Of a DNA stretch of 64,000 nucleotides, positions 18,377 through 25,936 are shown one piece after another. The position numbers and the translations under genes are program-made. The stretch is from Micrococcales bacterium 72-143 (GTDB taxonomy: Bacteria > Actinomycetota > Actinomycetes > Actinomycetales > Microbacteriaceae). Numbering within the stretch: the stretch's first letter is position 1; the number at the start of each line of letters is the position of its first letter. Below the pieces are notes generated by a model, which searched no databases, was not told the DNA's origin, and saw only the letters and a list, made by a program, of their open reading frames with translations. The stretch lies in contig MKVM01000005.1 in assembly GCA_001898835.1 (NCBI GenBank), positions 310,001-374,000 of the forward strand, read 5' to 3'.

Positions 18377-18756
18377 ATGAGCATCGAGCTGCAGCCGGGT
18401 GACATCGACGAGAGCGCCCCGCCCTCCGGAACGGGGTGCCTGGAGTGCACCGAGACGGGCGGCTGGTGGCTGCACCTGCGCCGCTGCGCCGCGTGCGGCC
18501 ACGTCGGGTGCTGCGACAACTCCCCCTCGCAGCACGCCACTCCCCCTCGCAGCACGCCACCAAGCATGCCGAGGGCACGGGTCATCCCGTCACCCGGAGC
18601 TTCGAGCCCGGCGAGGAGTGGTTCTACGACTACCGGTCCGGCCAGTTCTTCCGGGGGCCGCACCTGGCTCCGCCCACGAGCCACCCGCAATCGCAGCCCG
18701 CACCCGGACCGGAGGGTCGCGTGCCGGCGAACTGGGAGGCGCTGCTGAACTCGTGA
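18377..18756 (+). pseudogene. UBP-type zinc finger protein, frameshifted by a 20-bp tandem duplication
   Basis: The ATG at 18377 has AAGGAG upstream and opens a protein rich in Cys/His pairs: CLEC, CAACGHVGCC, then SQHATKHAEGTGHPV, the signature of a zf-UBP domain. The frame is broken by an exact tandem duplication of 20 bases (18521-18540 and 18541-18560). As it stands frame 1 runs into unrelated sequence to 18748; the domain continues in the other frame (FEPGEEWFYDYRSGQFF) to the TGA at 18754-18756. Removing one copy restores a 119-residue protein. In bacteria this family is a small stand-alone zinc protein of unknown partner. Confidence 0.85.
18521..18560 (+). repeat. Exact 20-bp tandem duplication
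   Basis: Two identical adjacent 20-base copies beginning TCCCCCTCGC. Twenty is not a multiple of three, so the duplication breaks the zinc-finger gene that contains it. Confidence 0.95.
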
Positions 18757-18855
18757 TGGCGAGGATCGCGACGCACTTTCGGCCCCGGCACGACCTCGCG
18801 GTGGACGACGAGGCGTAGCCTGGGGTGAGCGATTCCAGCCGCGAAGGAGCACCCG

Positions 18856-19104
18856 GTGAGCAGCGACGAGTCCATCCACGCCCGCATCACGAGCGACATC
18901 GACGAGGAGCGCCGCCTGCGCGCCGCCCTGGCCGCCGGGGAGATCACGCAGGAATCCGAGCACACCAGGATCCGAGAGCTCGAGCAGCAGCTGGATCGGC
19001 TCTGGGACCTCCTGCGGTTGAGGAGGGCTGAGCGCGACGCCGGGCAGGATCCGGCGCGGGCACACGAGCGATCCGTGGAGCAGGTCGAGGGCTATCTCGA
19101 ATGA
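18856..19104 (+). CDS. DUF2630 family protein
   Basis: An 82-residue helical protein, strongly charged and free of membrane segments. The order SIHARITSDIDEERRLR, then EHTRIRELEQQLDRLWDLL, then RRAERDAGQDP and a closing VEGYLE matches the DUF2630 family of actinobacteria, predicted to form a helical hairpin or coiled coil. GTG 18856 has AAGGAG at good spacing and a TAGCCT -10 about 40 bases upstream. Its last four bases overlap the GMC oxidoreductase start (ATGA), so the two proteins are co-translated. No function is known. Confidence 0.85.
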   Translation: MSSDESIHARITSDIDEERRLRAALAAGEITQESEHTRIRELEQQLDRLWDLLRLRRAERDAGQDPARAHERSVEQVEGYLE

Positions 19105-20972
19105 GCGAGGCGCCGCCCGAGGACGTGTACGACTTCGTCGTCGTCGGATCCGGAGCGGGTGGCGGACCGCTCGCGGCGCGGCTCGCTCTCGCCGGCTACA
19201 CCGTGGCGGTGCTCGAAGCGGGAACCGACCACGATTGCCCGTACTACGACATCCCCATCATGCAGGCGTACGCGAGCGAGGACGCCGACCTGACCTGGAA
19301 CTTCTACGTCTCGCACTACGACGACGCCGATCGTGCGGCGCGCGACCCCAAATGGGTCGCCGACCGTGGCGGCATCCTGTATCCGCGAGGAAGCACCCTC
19401 GGTGGCAGTACGGCTGTCAGCGCCATGGTCCACATCGCCCCGCACGACGGCGACTGGGACCGGCTGGCAGCCCTGACCGGCGACGAGAGCTGGTCGAGCA
19501 CCCGCATGCGCGAGATCTTCGAACGGATCGAGCACTGGCAGGGTGTCGACGCCGCCCCGCTCCCCGGTGACGACGAACGCATCCGGGACCAGAAGGCGCA
19601 CCACGGCCACGACGGGTGGCTCAAGACGACCCGCGCCGATCCGAGAATCGCCGGGCGGGAGCCACGGTTCCTCGACATCATCAACGCGACCGAGGCGACC
19701 AGCCGCGAGCTGTTCGGCATCCCCGAGCAGGTCTCGCTGCCGCGCGACGTCAACGCGCGCGACACCGCGTCGACGTACCAGGGGATGTCGTTCGTGCCGG
19801 TCGCGGCCGGCGGCGGGCGGCGCAACGGCAGCCGCGAGCGGCTCCTCGCCGTCCGCGCGGCGCACCCCGAGCGACTCCACCTCGTGCTCGGCGCCCTCGC
19901 GACCCGTATCGTCATCGACGACGGGCGCGCGGTCGGCATCGAGTACCTGCGCGGCGAGGGCCTGTACCGGGCCACGCCGTCTCCCTCGTCCACCGATCGC
20001 GAGCCCGACGCACCCGAGCCGGAGCGGCGGCTGGCGCGGGCGCGCCGCGAGGTCATCGTCGCGGGCGGTGCGTTCAACACCCCGCAACTGCTGATGCTGT
20101 CGGGCATCGGGCCCGCCGACGAGCTGCACCGGCTCGGCGTGGATGTGGTCGTCGATGCACCGGGAGTCGGCGCGAACCTGCACGATCGCTACGAGGTCTC
20201 GGTCGTCTCCGAACTCGACCAGGACTACCCCATCTTCGCCGGCTCGACCCTCGACATCCCCGAAGACGGCGAGCCCGCGGACGCGCTGCTGCGAGAGTGG
20301 CGGGAGGACCAGGGCGGCCCGTACTCGACCAACGGATCCCTGGCAGCGATGCTCGCCCGCTCCACCGGAGCGCCGGCGCTCGACACCGATCTGGTCCTCT
20401 TCTCTCTTCCGGTCGACTTCCACGGGTACTACCCGAACTACTCCCACGAGGCGAAGCCCTTCCACAACCGGCTCAGCGTCCTCGTGCTCAAGGGCTACAC
20501 CTCCAATCGCGCCGGCACCGTCCGGCTGCGCAGCGCCGATCCGCGCGACGTCCCCGACATCCGACTGCACTACTTCGACGAGGGCTCACCGGGATGGGAC
20601 GCCGACCTCGACGGCGTGGTCGACGGCATCCGACTCGCCCGCGAAATCGTCGAACACCTCCGCGTCGCGAAGGCCGCAGAGGAGCTGATCCCCGGCGACC
20701 GGATCACCACCCGCGAGCAGCTGCGCGAATTCGTGCAACGTGAAGCGTGGGGACACCACGCGTGCGGCACCGCGAGGCTCGGCGCTCCCGACGATCCGTC
20801 CGCCGTGCTCGACGGCGACTTCCGAGTGCGCGGCGTCGAGGGGCTGCGCGTCGTCGACGCCTCGGTGTTCCCCGACATCCCCGGCTTCTTCATCGCCTCC
20901 GCGGTCTACATGATCAGCGAGAAGGCTGCGGATGTCATCCTCGCCACCCACGGCTCAGCGCGTTCGCAGTAG
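19101..20972 (+). CDS. GMC family FAD-dependent oxidoreductase
   Basis: A 623-residue flavoprotein of the glucose-methanol-choline family. The FAD Rossmann motif VVGSGAGGGPLAARLALAG is at residues ~14-32, GMC signature 1 is in YPRGSTLGGSTAVSAM, signature 2 is GGAFNTPQLLMLSGIGP, and the C-terminal active-site region is WGHHACGTARLG with the catalytic His pair. No signal peptide or twin-arginine motif is seen, so it is cytoplasmic. Substrates of the family are alcohols and sugars; the specific one is unknown. It overlaps DUF2630 by four bases. Its codon use includes more AT-ending triplets and GACGAC runs than neighbours, hinting at a different history. Confidence 0.92.
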   Translation: MSEAPPEDVYDFVVVGSGAGGGPLAARLALAGYTVAVLEAGTDHDCPYYDIPIMQAYASEDADLTWNFYVSHYDDADRAARDPKWVADRGGILYPRGSTLGGSTAVSAMVHIAPHDGDWDRLAALTGDESWSSTRMREIFERIEHWQGVDAAPLPGDDERIRDQKAHHGHDGWLKTTRADPRIAGREPRFLDIINATEATSRELFGIPEQVSLPRDVNARDTASTYQGMSFVPVAAGGGRRNGSRERLLAVRAAHPERLHLVLGALATRIVIDDGRAVGIEYLRGEGLYRATPSPSSTDREPDAPEPERRLARARREVIVAGGAFNTPQLLMLSGIGPADELHRLGVDVVVDAPGVGANLHDRYEVSVVSELDQDYPIFAGSTLDIPEDGEPADALLREWREDQGGPYSTNGSLAAMLARSTGAPALDTDLVLFSLPVDFHGYYPNYSHEAKPFHNRLSVLVLKGYTSNRAGTVRLRSADPRDVPDIRLHYFDEGSPGWDADLDGVVDGIRLAREIVEHLRVAKAAEELIPGDRITTREQLREFVQREAWGHHACGTARLGAPDDPSAVLDGDFRVRGVEGLRVVDASVFPDIPGFFIASAVYMISEKAADVILATHGSARSQ

Positions 20973-21004
20973 TGCGGGTCCGCGCCTCGGGAAGCTCCCA
21001 CGAG

Positions 21005-21077
21005 TGCCCTCGGCAGGAATCGAACCTGCGACCAAGAGATTAGAAGGCTCCTGCTCTATCCGCTGAGCTACGAGGGC
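21005..21077 (-). tRNA. tRNA-Arg (anticodon UCU)
   Basis: Cloverleaf on the minus strand: acceptor GCCCTCG with CGAGGGC, D arm GCTC/GAGC, anticodon loop CTTCTAA, T arm GCAGG/CCTGC with TTCGATT. Discriminator base is A; CCA is not encoded. The C31-U39 pair closing the anticodon loop is a mismatch, which I recall also in other actinobacterial tRNA-Arg(UCU). Confidence 0.95.
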
Positions 21078-21130
21078 GCCCGCTCAGGGTATCGCAGCAC
21101 CCGATCCCGCCCCGCGGTCGATGCATAAGC

Positions 21131-21157
21131 GAGTTATATAACTCAGGTATATACTTT
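21131..21157 (+). promoter_or_regulatory. MarR promoter with 14-bp palindromic operator
   Basis: GAGTTATATAACTC (21131-21144) is a perfect palindrome, directly followed by the -10 candidates TATACT (21150-21155) or TACTTT (21152-21157, six bases before GTG 21164). The AT-rich block contrasts with its surroundings. There is no Shine-Dalgarno before the start, so the marR mRNA is probably leaderless and self-repressed here. Confidence 0.65.
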
Positions 21158-21163
21158 CTCGAC

Positions 21164-21601
21164 GTGATGCATACCGACATCCTCGAATCCCTGCTCGTCT
21201 CCACCCACCGGCTTACGCGCACCGCCGCCCAGGCGACCGGAAGCACGACGCCCTCCGCGCAGTGGCGCACCCTCTCGATCCTCGCGACCGACGGCCCCAT
21301 GCGCATCGGCGAGCTCGCCGCCGCGAGCCGCGTCACCCAACCCGGCATGACCCGCCTGCTCACCACCATGGTCGAGGAGGAGCTCGTCTCCCGGATCGCC
21401 GACCGCGAGGACTCCCGCGCGTGGCTCATCGTCATCACGAAGAAGGGCGCCGCCGCGCTCGCCGAGTGGCGCGCGCAGCTCGCCGAGACGATGCGCCCCT
21501 GGTTCGGCGCCCTCTCCGACGAGGAGTGGGCGAGCCTCGCGACGACGGCCGCCCTGCTCGAGTCGCGCCTCGGCGCCGACTCCGCGGCGGTGGCGTCGTG
21601 A
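21164..21601 (+). CDS. MarR family transcriptional regulator
   Basis: A 145-residue winged-helix regulator. The DNA-binding part is MRIGELAAASRVTQPGMTRL then LTTMVEEELVSRIADREDSR (wing with the conserved DxR), at about residues 45-85. Flanking helices would form the dimer and ligand site. Start is GTG 21164 or ATG 21167; the first suits a leaderless transcript. The MFS gene begins in its stop codon (GTGA overlap), so it is the local regulator of that exporter, acting at the palindrome 21131-21144. Confidence 0.9.
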   Translation: MMHTDILESLLVSTHRLTRTAAQATGSTTPSAQWRTLSILATDGPMRIGELAAASRVTQPGMTRLLTTMVEEELVSRIADREDSRAWLIVITKKGAAALAEWRAQLAETMRPWFGALSDEEWASLATTAALLESRLGADSAAVAS

Positions 21602-22836
21602 GCAGGCACGGAGGCGGCGCCGGCATCCTGCGGCAGCCGCGCGCCGTCTGGGCGGTCGCCTTCGCGTGCGTCATCGCCTTCATGGGCATCGGCCTCGTCG
21701 ACCCGATCCTCCCCTCGATCGCCGAGGACCTGAAGGCGACACCCACCGAGACCGAACTGCTCTTCACGAGCTACCTGCTGGTCACCGGCGTCATGATGTT
21801 CTTCACCAGCTGGCTCTCGAGCCGCATCGGCGCCCGCTGGACCCTCCTCATCGGCCTCGCCCTCATCGTCGCGTTCGCGGCGGCGGCGGGCTTCAGCGGC
21901 AGCGTCGAGGCGATCATCGGGTTCCGCGCGGGCTGGGGTCTCGGCAACGCGCTCTTCATCTCGACCGCCCTCGCGACCATCGTGGGCGCCGCGGCGGGCG
22001 GCAGCGGTGCGGCCGTCATCCTCTACGAGGCGGCGCTCGGCATCGGCATCGCGATCGGCCCGCTCCTCGGGGGTCTTCTCGGCAACGTCAGCTGGCGGGG
22101 TCCGTTCTTCGGCACCGCGGCGCTCATGGCGGTCGCCCTCATCGCGATCCTCGTGATGCTGCCGAAGGACGCGGATGCCGCCCACCGCCCCGCACCCGCG
22201 AAGCTGTCGGCGCCGTTCCGCGCCCTCCGCATCCCGGCCCTCGCGGTGCTCGCGCTCGTCGCGCTGTTCTACAACGTCGGCTTCTTCATCCTGCTCGCCT
22301 ACACCCCGTTCCCCCTCGGCTTCGACGCCATCGGTCTCGGCCTGACCTTCTGCGCGTGGGGCATCTCGCTCGCGGTGACGAGCGTGTGGGTGGCGCCGCT
22401 GCTGACGGCCCGGATGCGGCGCACGACCGTGCTCGCGATCGTGCTGCCGCTGCTCGCCCTCGACCTCGTGGCCGCGGGGGTGTTCGTGGCCTCGCCCGCG
22501 GCGCTCGTCGCGTGCGTCATCGTCGGCGGGCTGCTGCTCGGCGTGATGAACACGGTGCTCACCGAGTCGGTCATGGAGGCGACCGACCTGCCGCGCGGGG
22601 TCGCCTCCTCGTCCTACTCCGGCGTCCGCTTCCTCGGTGCGGCGGTCGCCCCGCCGCTCGCGACGGTGCTCGCGGAGCTCGGCGGCGCCGGCCTCCCGTA
22701 CTTCGTGGGCGGTCTGTCGCTCGTGATCGCGACGACCCTCGTGCTCGCCTTCCGCGCCAAGCTGGCGCGCATCGACGCCGGCCCGGAGCCCGCCCTCGCC
22801 GAGGCGGAGGCGATCGGCCTCGGCGACGCAGCGTGA
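21598..22836 (+). CDS. MFS transporter, drug efflux type
   Basis: A 412-residue major facilitator with twelve hydrophobic segments. The first begins AVWAVAFACVIAFMGIGLVD; loop 2-3 carries SWLSSRIGARWTLLIG, the MFS motif A position; the long central loop after helix 6 contains LPKDADAAHRPAPAK. GTG 21598 is selected because it overlaps the marR stop and gives a protein of normal length; the frame upstream is only an antisense-like extension. Co-transcription with MarR suggests export of a toxic or signalling compound that MarR senses. It is tail-to-tail with the next gene, a single base separating the stop codons. Confidence 0.9.
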   Translation: MSRHGGGAGILRQPRAVWAVAFACVIAFMGIGLVDPILPSIAEDLKATPTETELLFTSYLLVTGVMMFFTSWLSSRIGARWTLLIGLALIVAFAAAAGFSGSVEAIIGFRAGWGLGNALFISTALATIVGAAAGGSGAAVILYEAALGIGIAIGPLLGGLLGNVSWRGPFFGTAALMAVALIAILVMLPKDADAAHRPAPAKLSAPFRALRIPALAVLALVALFYNVGFFILLAYTPFPLGFDAIGLGLTFCAWGISLAVTSVWVAPLLTARMRRTTVLAIVLPLLALDLVAAGVFVASPAALVACVIVGGLLLGVMNTVLTESVMEATDLPRGVASSSYSGVRFLGAAVAPPLATVLAELGGAGLPYFVGGLSLVIATTLVLAFRAKLARIDAGPEPALAEAEAIGLGDAA

Positions 22837-22837
22837 C

Positions 22838-24763
22838 TCAGCAGGGAGTCAGCGTCTCGACAGCTGGGCTGAGCGTCGCGGGACCACCCAGGACGACTAC
22901 ACGCGAGGCATCGAGTCGGTCGATCTCGTCGAGCACCCGCCGGGGAACGCACGTCGATGGAATGACATACAGCGGTGCATCGACGCGGCCTGCGAGTACG
23001 GCGCCAGCGAGAGCGTCCGGGTAGGTCAATCCTGAAGCGAGGTACACGGTGTCGGCGGAGACGAACGTCGCCGAGTTAATCGCCTGCGATGCACCGAAAC
23101 GATCCTGACCCCAGAGGCGGGACGTGGTCGCGGGCGTCGAGTAGTCGAGGGCGTATGCGACATCTGTCGAGAGCGTCGCAGGCCCCCCGACGATGGTCGC
23201 TCGAGACACCTGCGGCGGTCCGCGGAGAAGGTCGCGAGTGGGGGCGTCGATCGCTTCCAACGGGGCGTCGGGGCGAGTTGTGTTCGGCACCAGCAGCACC
23301 GGACTCCCCTCGTGCGACGCCGCCGGCGCCGCCGAAAGAGCGTCCGGGAAGTTCGCACCGGTCGCGATATAGACCGAGGTCGCAGCCGGGAACGACCGGC
23401 GCATGAGGTTGCGCGAGACCTCATAGCGGTCAGCACCGCTGACCTCCTCGACCACAGCAAGAGGAACGGCAGCGCGAATCGCGAGGCGCACGGCGGGACT
23501 CACGGACACCGGTCCGCCCACGATTACGACGCGCTCCGGATCGAGCCGCGTGAGTTCCTCGCGAACGCTCGCGGGCAGCTGATCGGATGCAGTGAGCAGC
23601 AGTGGTCCGGCTTCGGCGATTGCGGCGGGTGCCGCAGTGAGCGCATCAGGGAAGTTCATCCCGGACGCGACGTAGACGACGTCTGCGCCGCCGGGGTAGG
23701 CGGCTCGGGACATCCCGGCCGCCGCCGCGAATCTGTCCGCTCCGCCGATGCGCTCGACGACGGGCGTTGCGGGGGCGGGCGCCGTGACATCGAAACGTGC
23801 GACGACATGCGCTTCGGCGCTCGCGTACCAGACGGTGCGGCCGTCCGGCGAGATCGCGAGCCTGCTCGGGTTGTACGGGAGAGTCCAGGTCCTATCGGGA
23901 TGATCCCCGGTGATGCGGAATGAGCGGAGCTGCCCGTGATTCGGCCCGCTGCCGGGAATGATCGAGTATGCCCGGAGACCGTCGGGCGAGATGACGATCT
24001 CGATCGAGCCCGACGAGCCGAGCGGACGAGACGCCGAGTAGCGGTCCATCACCGTGTCGACACCTCCGGTTCCGCTCGGCACGTAGAACCGGGTCTGGTC
24101 AGGGTTCGCACGCACGCGTCCGTCGTAGCTGTACGCGGCTGCTGTCCAAATCGGGTAGGTGGCAGCGAGGTCGTACAGTCGCACACTTCCCCATCCGTCT
24201 CCGCCCGAATGCCAGCTGGATCCGGTGTTCACTACGAGTTGCGCGTCGCTCAGCAACGCGACACCGAGCGCCACGTCGTCGACGTACTGCGTGCGGCGTA
24301 CGGCACCTGTGCCGGTAGAAAGCACCGCGACGCTGTACCCCGCGGCGACAGCAAGTGACTCGCCGCTAGGTGAGACGACGAGATCAGTGAAGTAGATCAG
24401 GCCGACGTGCCAAGCCTGCTGTGCGCCGTCGGAGACGCGAATCGACAGGACGACGTCATCGACACCCCAGCAATCCGCCACGAAGAGTCGCCCGCCGTCG
24501 GGAGACACCGCCAGGAGGCACGGTCGAGTTCCTGTCGGGTAACTCGCCACCAACGTCAGGGTCGAGGCCGAGTAGGCGTCGACGCGGCCGTCATCAGGCA
24601 GCGCGACGTAGATCCGGTCGCCGAGCGGGGCTACGGCGATTCCGGCCGGTGCAGACGCGAAATCGATAGCGTCGACGTCCGCCGCGTAGGCAGGGGCCGC
24701 CGCGCCGGTCACCCCCAGCACCGTGGCGATCACGACGACCAGGGCAGCCCACGCTCGGCTCAT
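22838..24763 (-). CDS. Secreted protein with beta-propeller and three cell-wall-binding repeats
   Basis: A 641-residue exported protein. Residues 1-27 are a signal peptide (ALVVVIATVLGVTGAAAPAYA). Residues ~35-330 contain repeating blocks such as RIYVALPDDGRVDAYSAS, LLAVSPDGGRLFVADC and RLAISPDGRTVWYASA, the pattern of a YVTN/WD-type beta-propeller. Residues ~340-641 hold three CWB2 (PF04122-type) repeats, each with a RxxGxDRF/Y motif (RIGGADRF, EVSGADRY, RLWGQDRF) and a VVxVGGPxxLS-like end. The protein should be secreted and bind the cell surface. Base composition is noticeably less GC-rich and codons are more varied than in neighbours. GAGGAG precedes the ATG. Confidence 0.88.
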   Translation of the reverse strand: MSRAWAALVVVIATVLGVTGAAAPAYAADVDAIDFASAPAGIAVAPLGDRIYVALPDDGRVDAYSASTLTLVASYPTGTRPCLLAVSPDGGRLFVADCWGVDDVVLSIRVSDGAQQAWHVGLIYFTDLVVSPSGESLAVAAGYSVAVLSTGTGAVRRTQYVDDVALGVALLSDAQLVVNTGSSWHSGGDGWGSVRLYDLAATYPIWTAAAYSYDGRVRANPDQTRFYVPSGTGGVDTVMDRYSASRPLGSSGSIEIVISPDGLRAYSIIPGSGPNHGQLRSFRITGDHPDRTWTLPYNPSRLAISPDGRTVWYASAEAHVVARFDVTAPAPATPVVERIGGADRFAAAAGMSRAAYPGGADVVYVASGMNFPDALTAAPAAIAEAGPLLLTASDQLPASVREELTRLDPERVVIVGGPVSVSPAVRLAIRAAVPLAVVEEVSGADRYEVSRNLMRRSFPAATSVYIATGANFPDALSAAPAASHEGSPVLLVPNTTRPDAPLEAIDAPTRDLLRGPPQVSRATIVGGPATLSTDVAYALDYSTPATTSRLWGQDRFGASQAINSATFVSADTVYLASGLTYPDALAGAVLAGRVDAPLYVIPSTCVPRRVLDEIDRLDASRVVVLGGPATLSPAVETLTPC

Positions 24764-24837
24764 GACGTCACATCTCCTCAGACTCGGCGTGAGCCTAGCG
24801 CCACGCGTGCCACGGCGGGCACCCCTAAAGTGGAGGC

Positions 24838-25461
24838 ATGAGCCAGGCTTCCGATCGTCTCGTGTGGGTGGACTGCGAGATGACCGGCCTCGACCTCGAG
24901 GTCGACGAGCTCGTCGAGGTGGCCGTCGTCATCACCGACTACGACCTCGTGCCCGTCGACCCGGGCTTCTCGATCGTCATCAAGCCCGACCAGTCGGCGT
25001 TCGAGCACATGGGCGACTTCGTGCGCGACATGCACACCGCATCCGGGCTCCTCGAGGAGATCCCCGACGGCGTGAGCCTCGCCGACGCCGAATACCAGGT
25101 GCTCGAGTACATCCTGCGGTTCGTGCCCGAGAACGGCACGGCGCCGCTCGCCGGCAACACGATCGGCACCGACCGTGCCTTCATCGCCAAGTACATGCCG
25201 CGCGTCGACGCGCACCTGCACTACCGCAACGTCGACGTGTCGAGCATCAAGGAGCTGTCCCGCCGCTGGTTCCCGCGCGTCTACTTCCAGGCGCCCGCCA
25301 AGAACGGCGGCCACCGCGCGCTCGCCGACATCCTCGAGTCGATCCGCGAGCTCGACTACTACCGGCGCGTCGCGTTCGTCGCCGACCCCGGCCCCACGAG
25401 CGACGAGGCCCACGCCGCCGCGGCCGAGGTCGTGGCGAAATGGGCGCCGCGGATACCGTAG
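24838..25461 (+). CDS. orn: Oligoribonuclease
   Basis: A 207-residue DEDDh exonuclease that degrades 2-5-nt RNAs and pGpG-type dinucleotides. Catalytic residues are visible: Asp12 and Glu14 in WVDCEMTGLD, Asp in GNTIGTDRAF, and His/Asp in GGHRALADILES. YFQAPAKNGG is diagnostic of Orn rather than DnaQ. TAAAGT (24826-24831) ends six bases before the ATG, and GGAGG lies in the gap, so either leaderless or very short-leader initiation is possible. tRNA-His follows 27 bases after the stop, an arrangement I also recall from mycobacteria. Confidence 0.96.
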   Translation: MSQASDRLVWVDCEMTGLDLEVDELVEVAVVITDYDLVPVDPGFSIVIKPDQSAFEHMGDFVRDMHTASGLLEEIPDGVSLADAEYQVLEYILRFVPENGTAPLAGNTIGTDRAFIAKYMPRVDAHLHYRNVDVSSIKELSRRWFPRVYFQAPAKNGGHRALADILESIRELDYYRRVAFVADPGPTSDEAHAAAAEVVAKWAPRIP

Positions 25462-25488
25462 AATCTTCCAGTTGCGTGAGCAGCGTAT

Positions 25489-25565
25489 GGCGGTCGTAGC
25501 TCAGTTGGTAGAGCGCTGGCTTGTGGTGCCGGATGTCGCGGGTTCGAGTCCCGTCGATCGCCCCA
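25489..25565 (+). tRNA. tRNA-His (anticodon GUG)
   Basis: Acceptor GCGGTCG pairs with CGATCGC, with the extra G-1 (25489) opposite C73, the histidine identity pair. D arm GCTC/GAGC, anticodon loop with GTG, T arm GCGGG/CCCGT with TTCGAGT. CCA is encoded (25563-25565). Its last 28 bases recur at 25621-25648. Confidence 0.96.
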
Positions 25566-25594
25566 ATGATGTAGATGGTCACCCTGGGCTTGCG

Positions 25595-25621
25595 CCGCGA
25601 CCGAATGCCCCTCGGTCGCGG
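25595..25621 (+). terminator. Perfect hairpin after tRNA-His
   Basis: CCGCGACCGA (25595-25604) pairs with TCGGTCGCGG (25612-25621) around a seven-base loop. It could terminate the tRNA transcript. It runs straight into the duplicated tRNA fragment, so together they mimic the 3' half of a tRNA. Confidence 0.5.
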
Positions 25622-25648
25622 GGTTCGAGTCCCGTCGATCGCCCCAAT
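25621..25648 (+). repeat. Duplicated 3' end of tRNA-His
   Basis: Twenty-eight bases, starting GGGTTCGAGTCCCG and running through the encoded CCA, are identical to 25540-25567; the repeat distance is 81 bases. Direct repeats of a tRNA 3' end are the footprint left by site-specific integration into tRNA genes, but no integrase or cargo remains between them. Confidence 0.9.
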
Positions 25649-25936
25649 ACCTCGGGAACCCCCTCCTCCGTCCTCGACGAGGAGCTGCGGGCATCCCTCG
25701 ACGCCCCGTGGGTGCTCATCGTGTGGAACGACCCGATCAACCTCATGAACTACGTCGTGCACGTGTTCCGCAGCTACTTCGGCTACCCGCGGGAGGAGGC
25801 CGAGCGACTCATGCTGCTCGTGCACCACAAGGGTCATGCGGTCGTCGCATCCGGTCCCCGCGAGGAGGTCGAGCGGCACGCCCAGGCGATGCACGACTAC
25901 GGCCTGCAGGCGACGATCGCGAGGGACGCGCCATGA
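25649..25936 (+). CDS. clpS: ATP-dependent Clp protease adaptor ClpS, start codon unclear
   Basis: The C-terminal ~85 residues are a complete ClpS core: WVLIVWNDPINLMNYVVHVF, then FGYPREEAERLMLLVHHKG and AVVASGPREEVERHAQAMHDYG, which bind N-degron substrates and deliver them to ClpAP/ClpCP. The frame has no ATG, GTG or TTG between the duplicated tRNA end (25648) and GTG 25712, which is already inside the core; CTG 25685 is possible. Further upstream the frame runs back through the tRNA. The coordinate given is only the first codon after the repeat. The gene overlaps DUF2017 by four bases (ATGA). Confidence 0.8.
   Translation, partial: TSGTPSSVLDEELRASLDAPWVLIVWNDPINLMNYVVHVFRSYFGYPREEAERLMLLVHHKGHAVVASGPREEVERHAQAMHDYGLQATIARDAP

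Noticed and set aside
21005-21077. tRNA-Arg as a pseudogene because of the C31-U39 mismatch
   Set aside because: All arms and invariant bases are otherwise intact, and I recall the same mismatch in other actinobacterial tRNA-Arg(UCU).
25489-25936. An integrated element at tRNA-His
   Set aside because: Only 53 bases lie between the two repeats and no integrase or cargo gene is visible; at most a scar remains.
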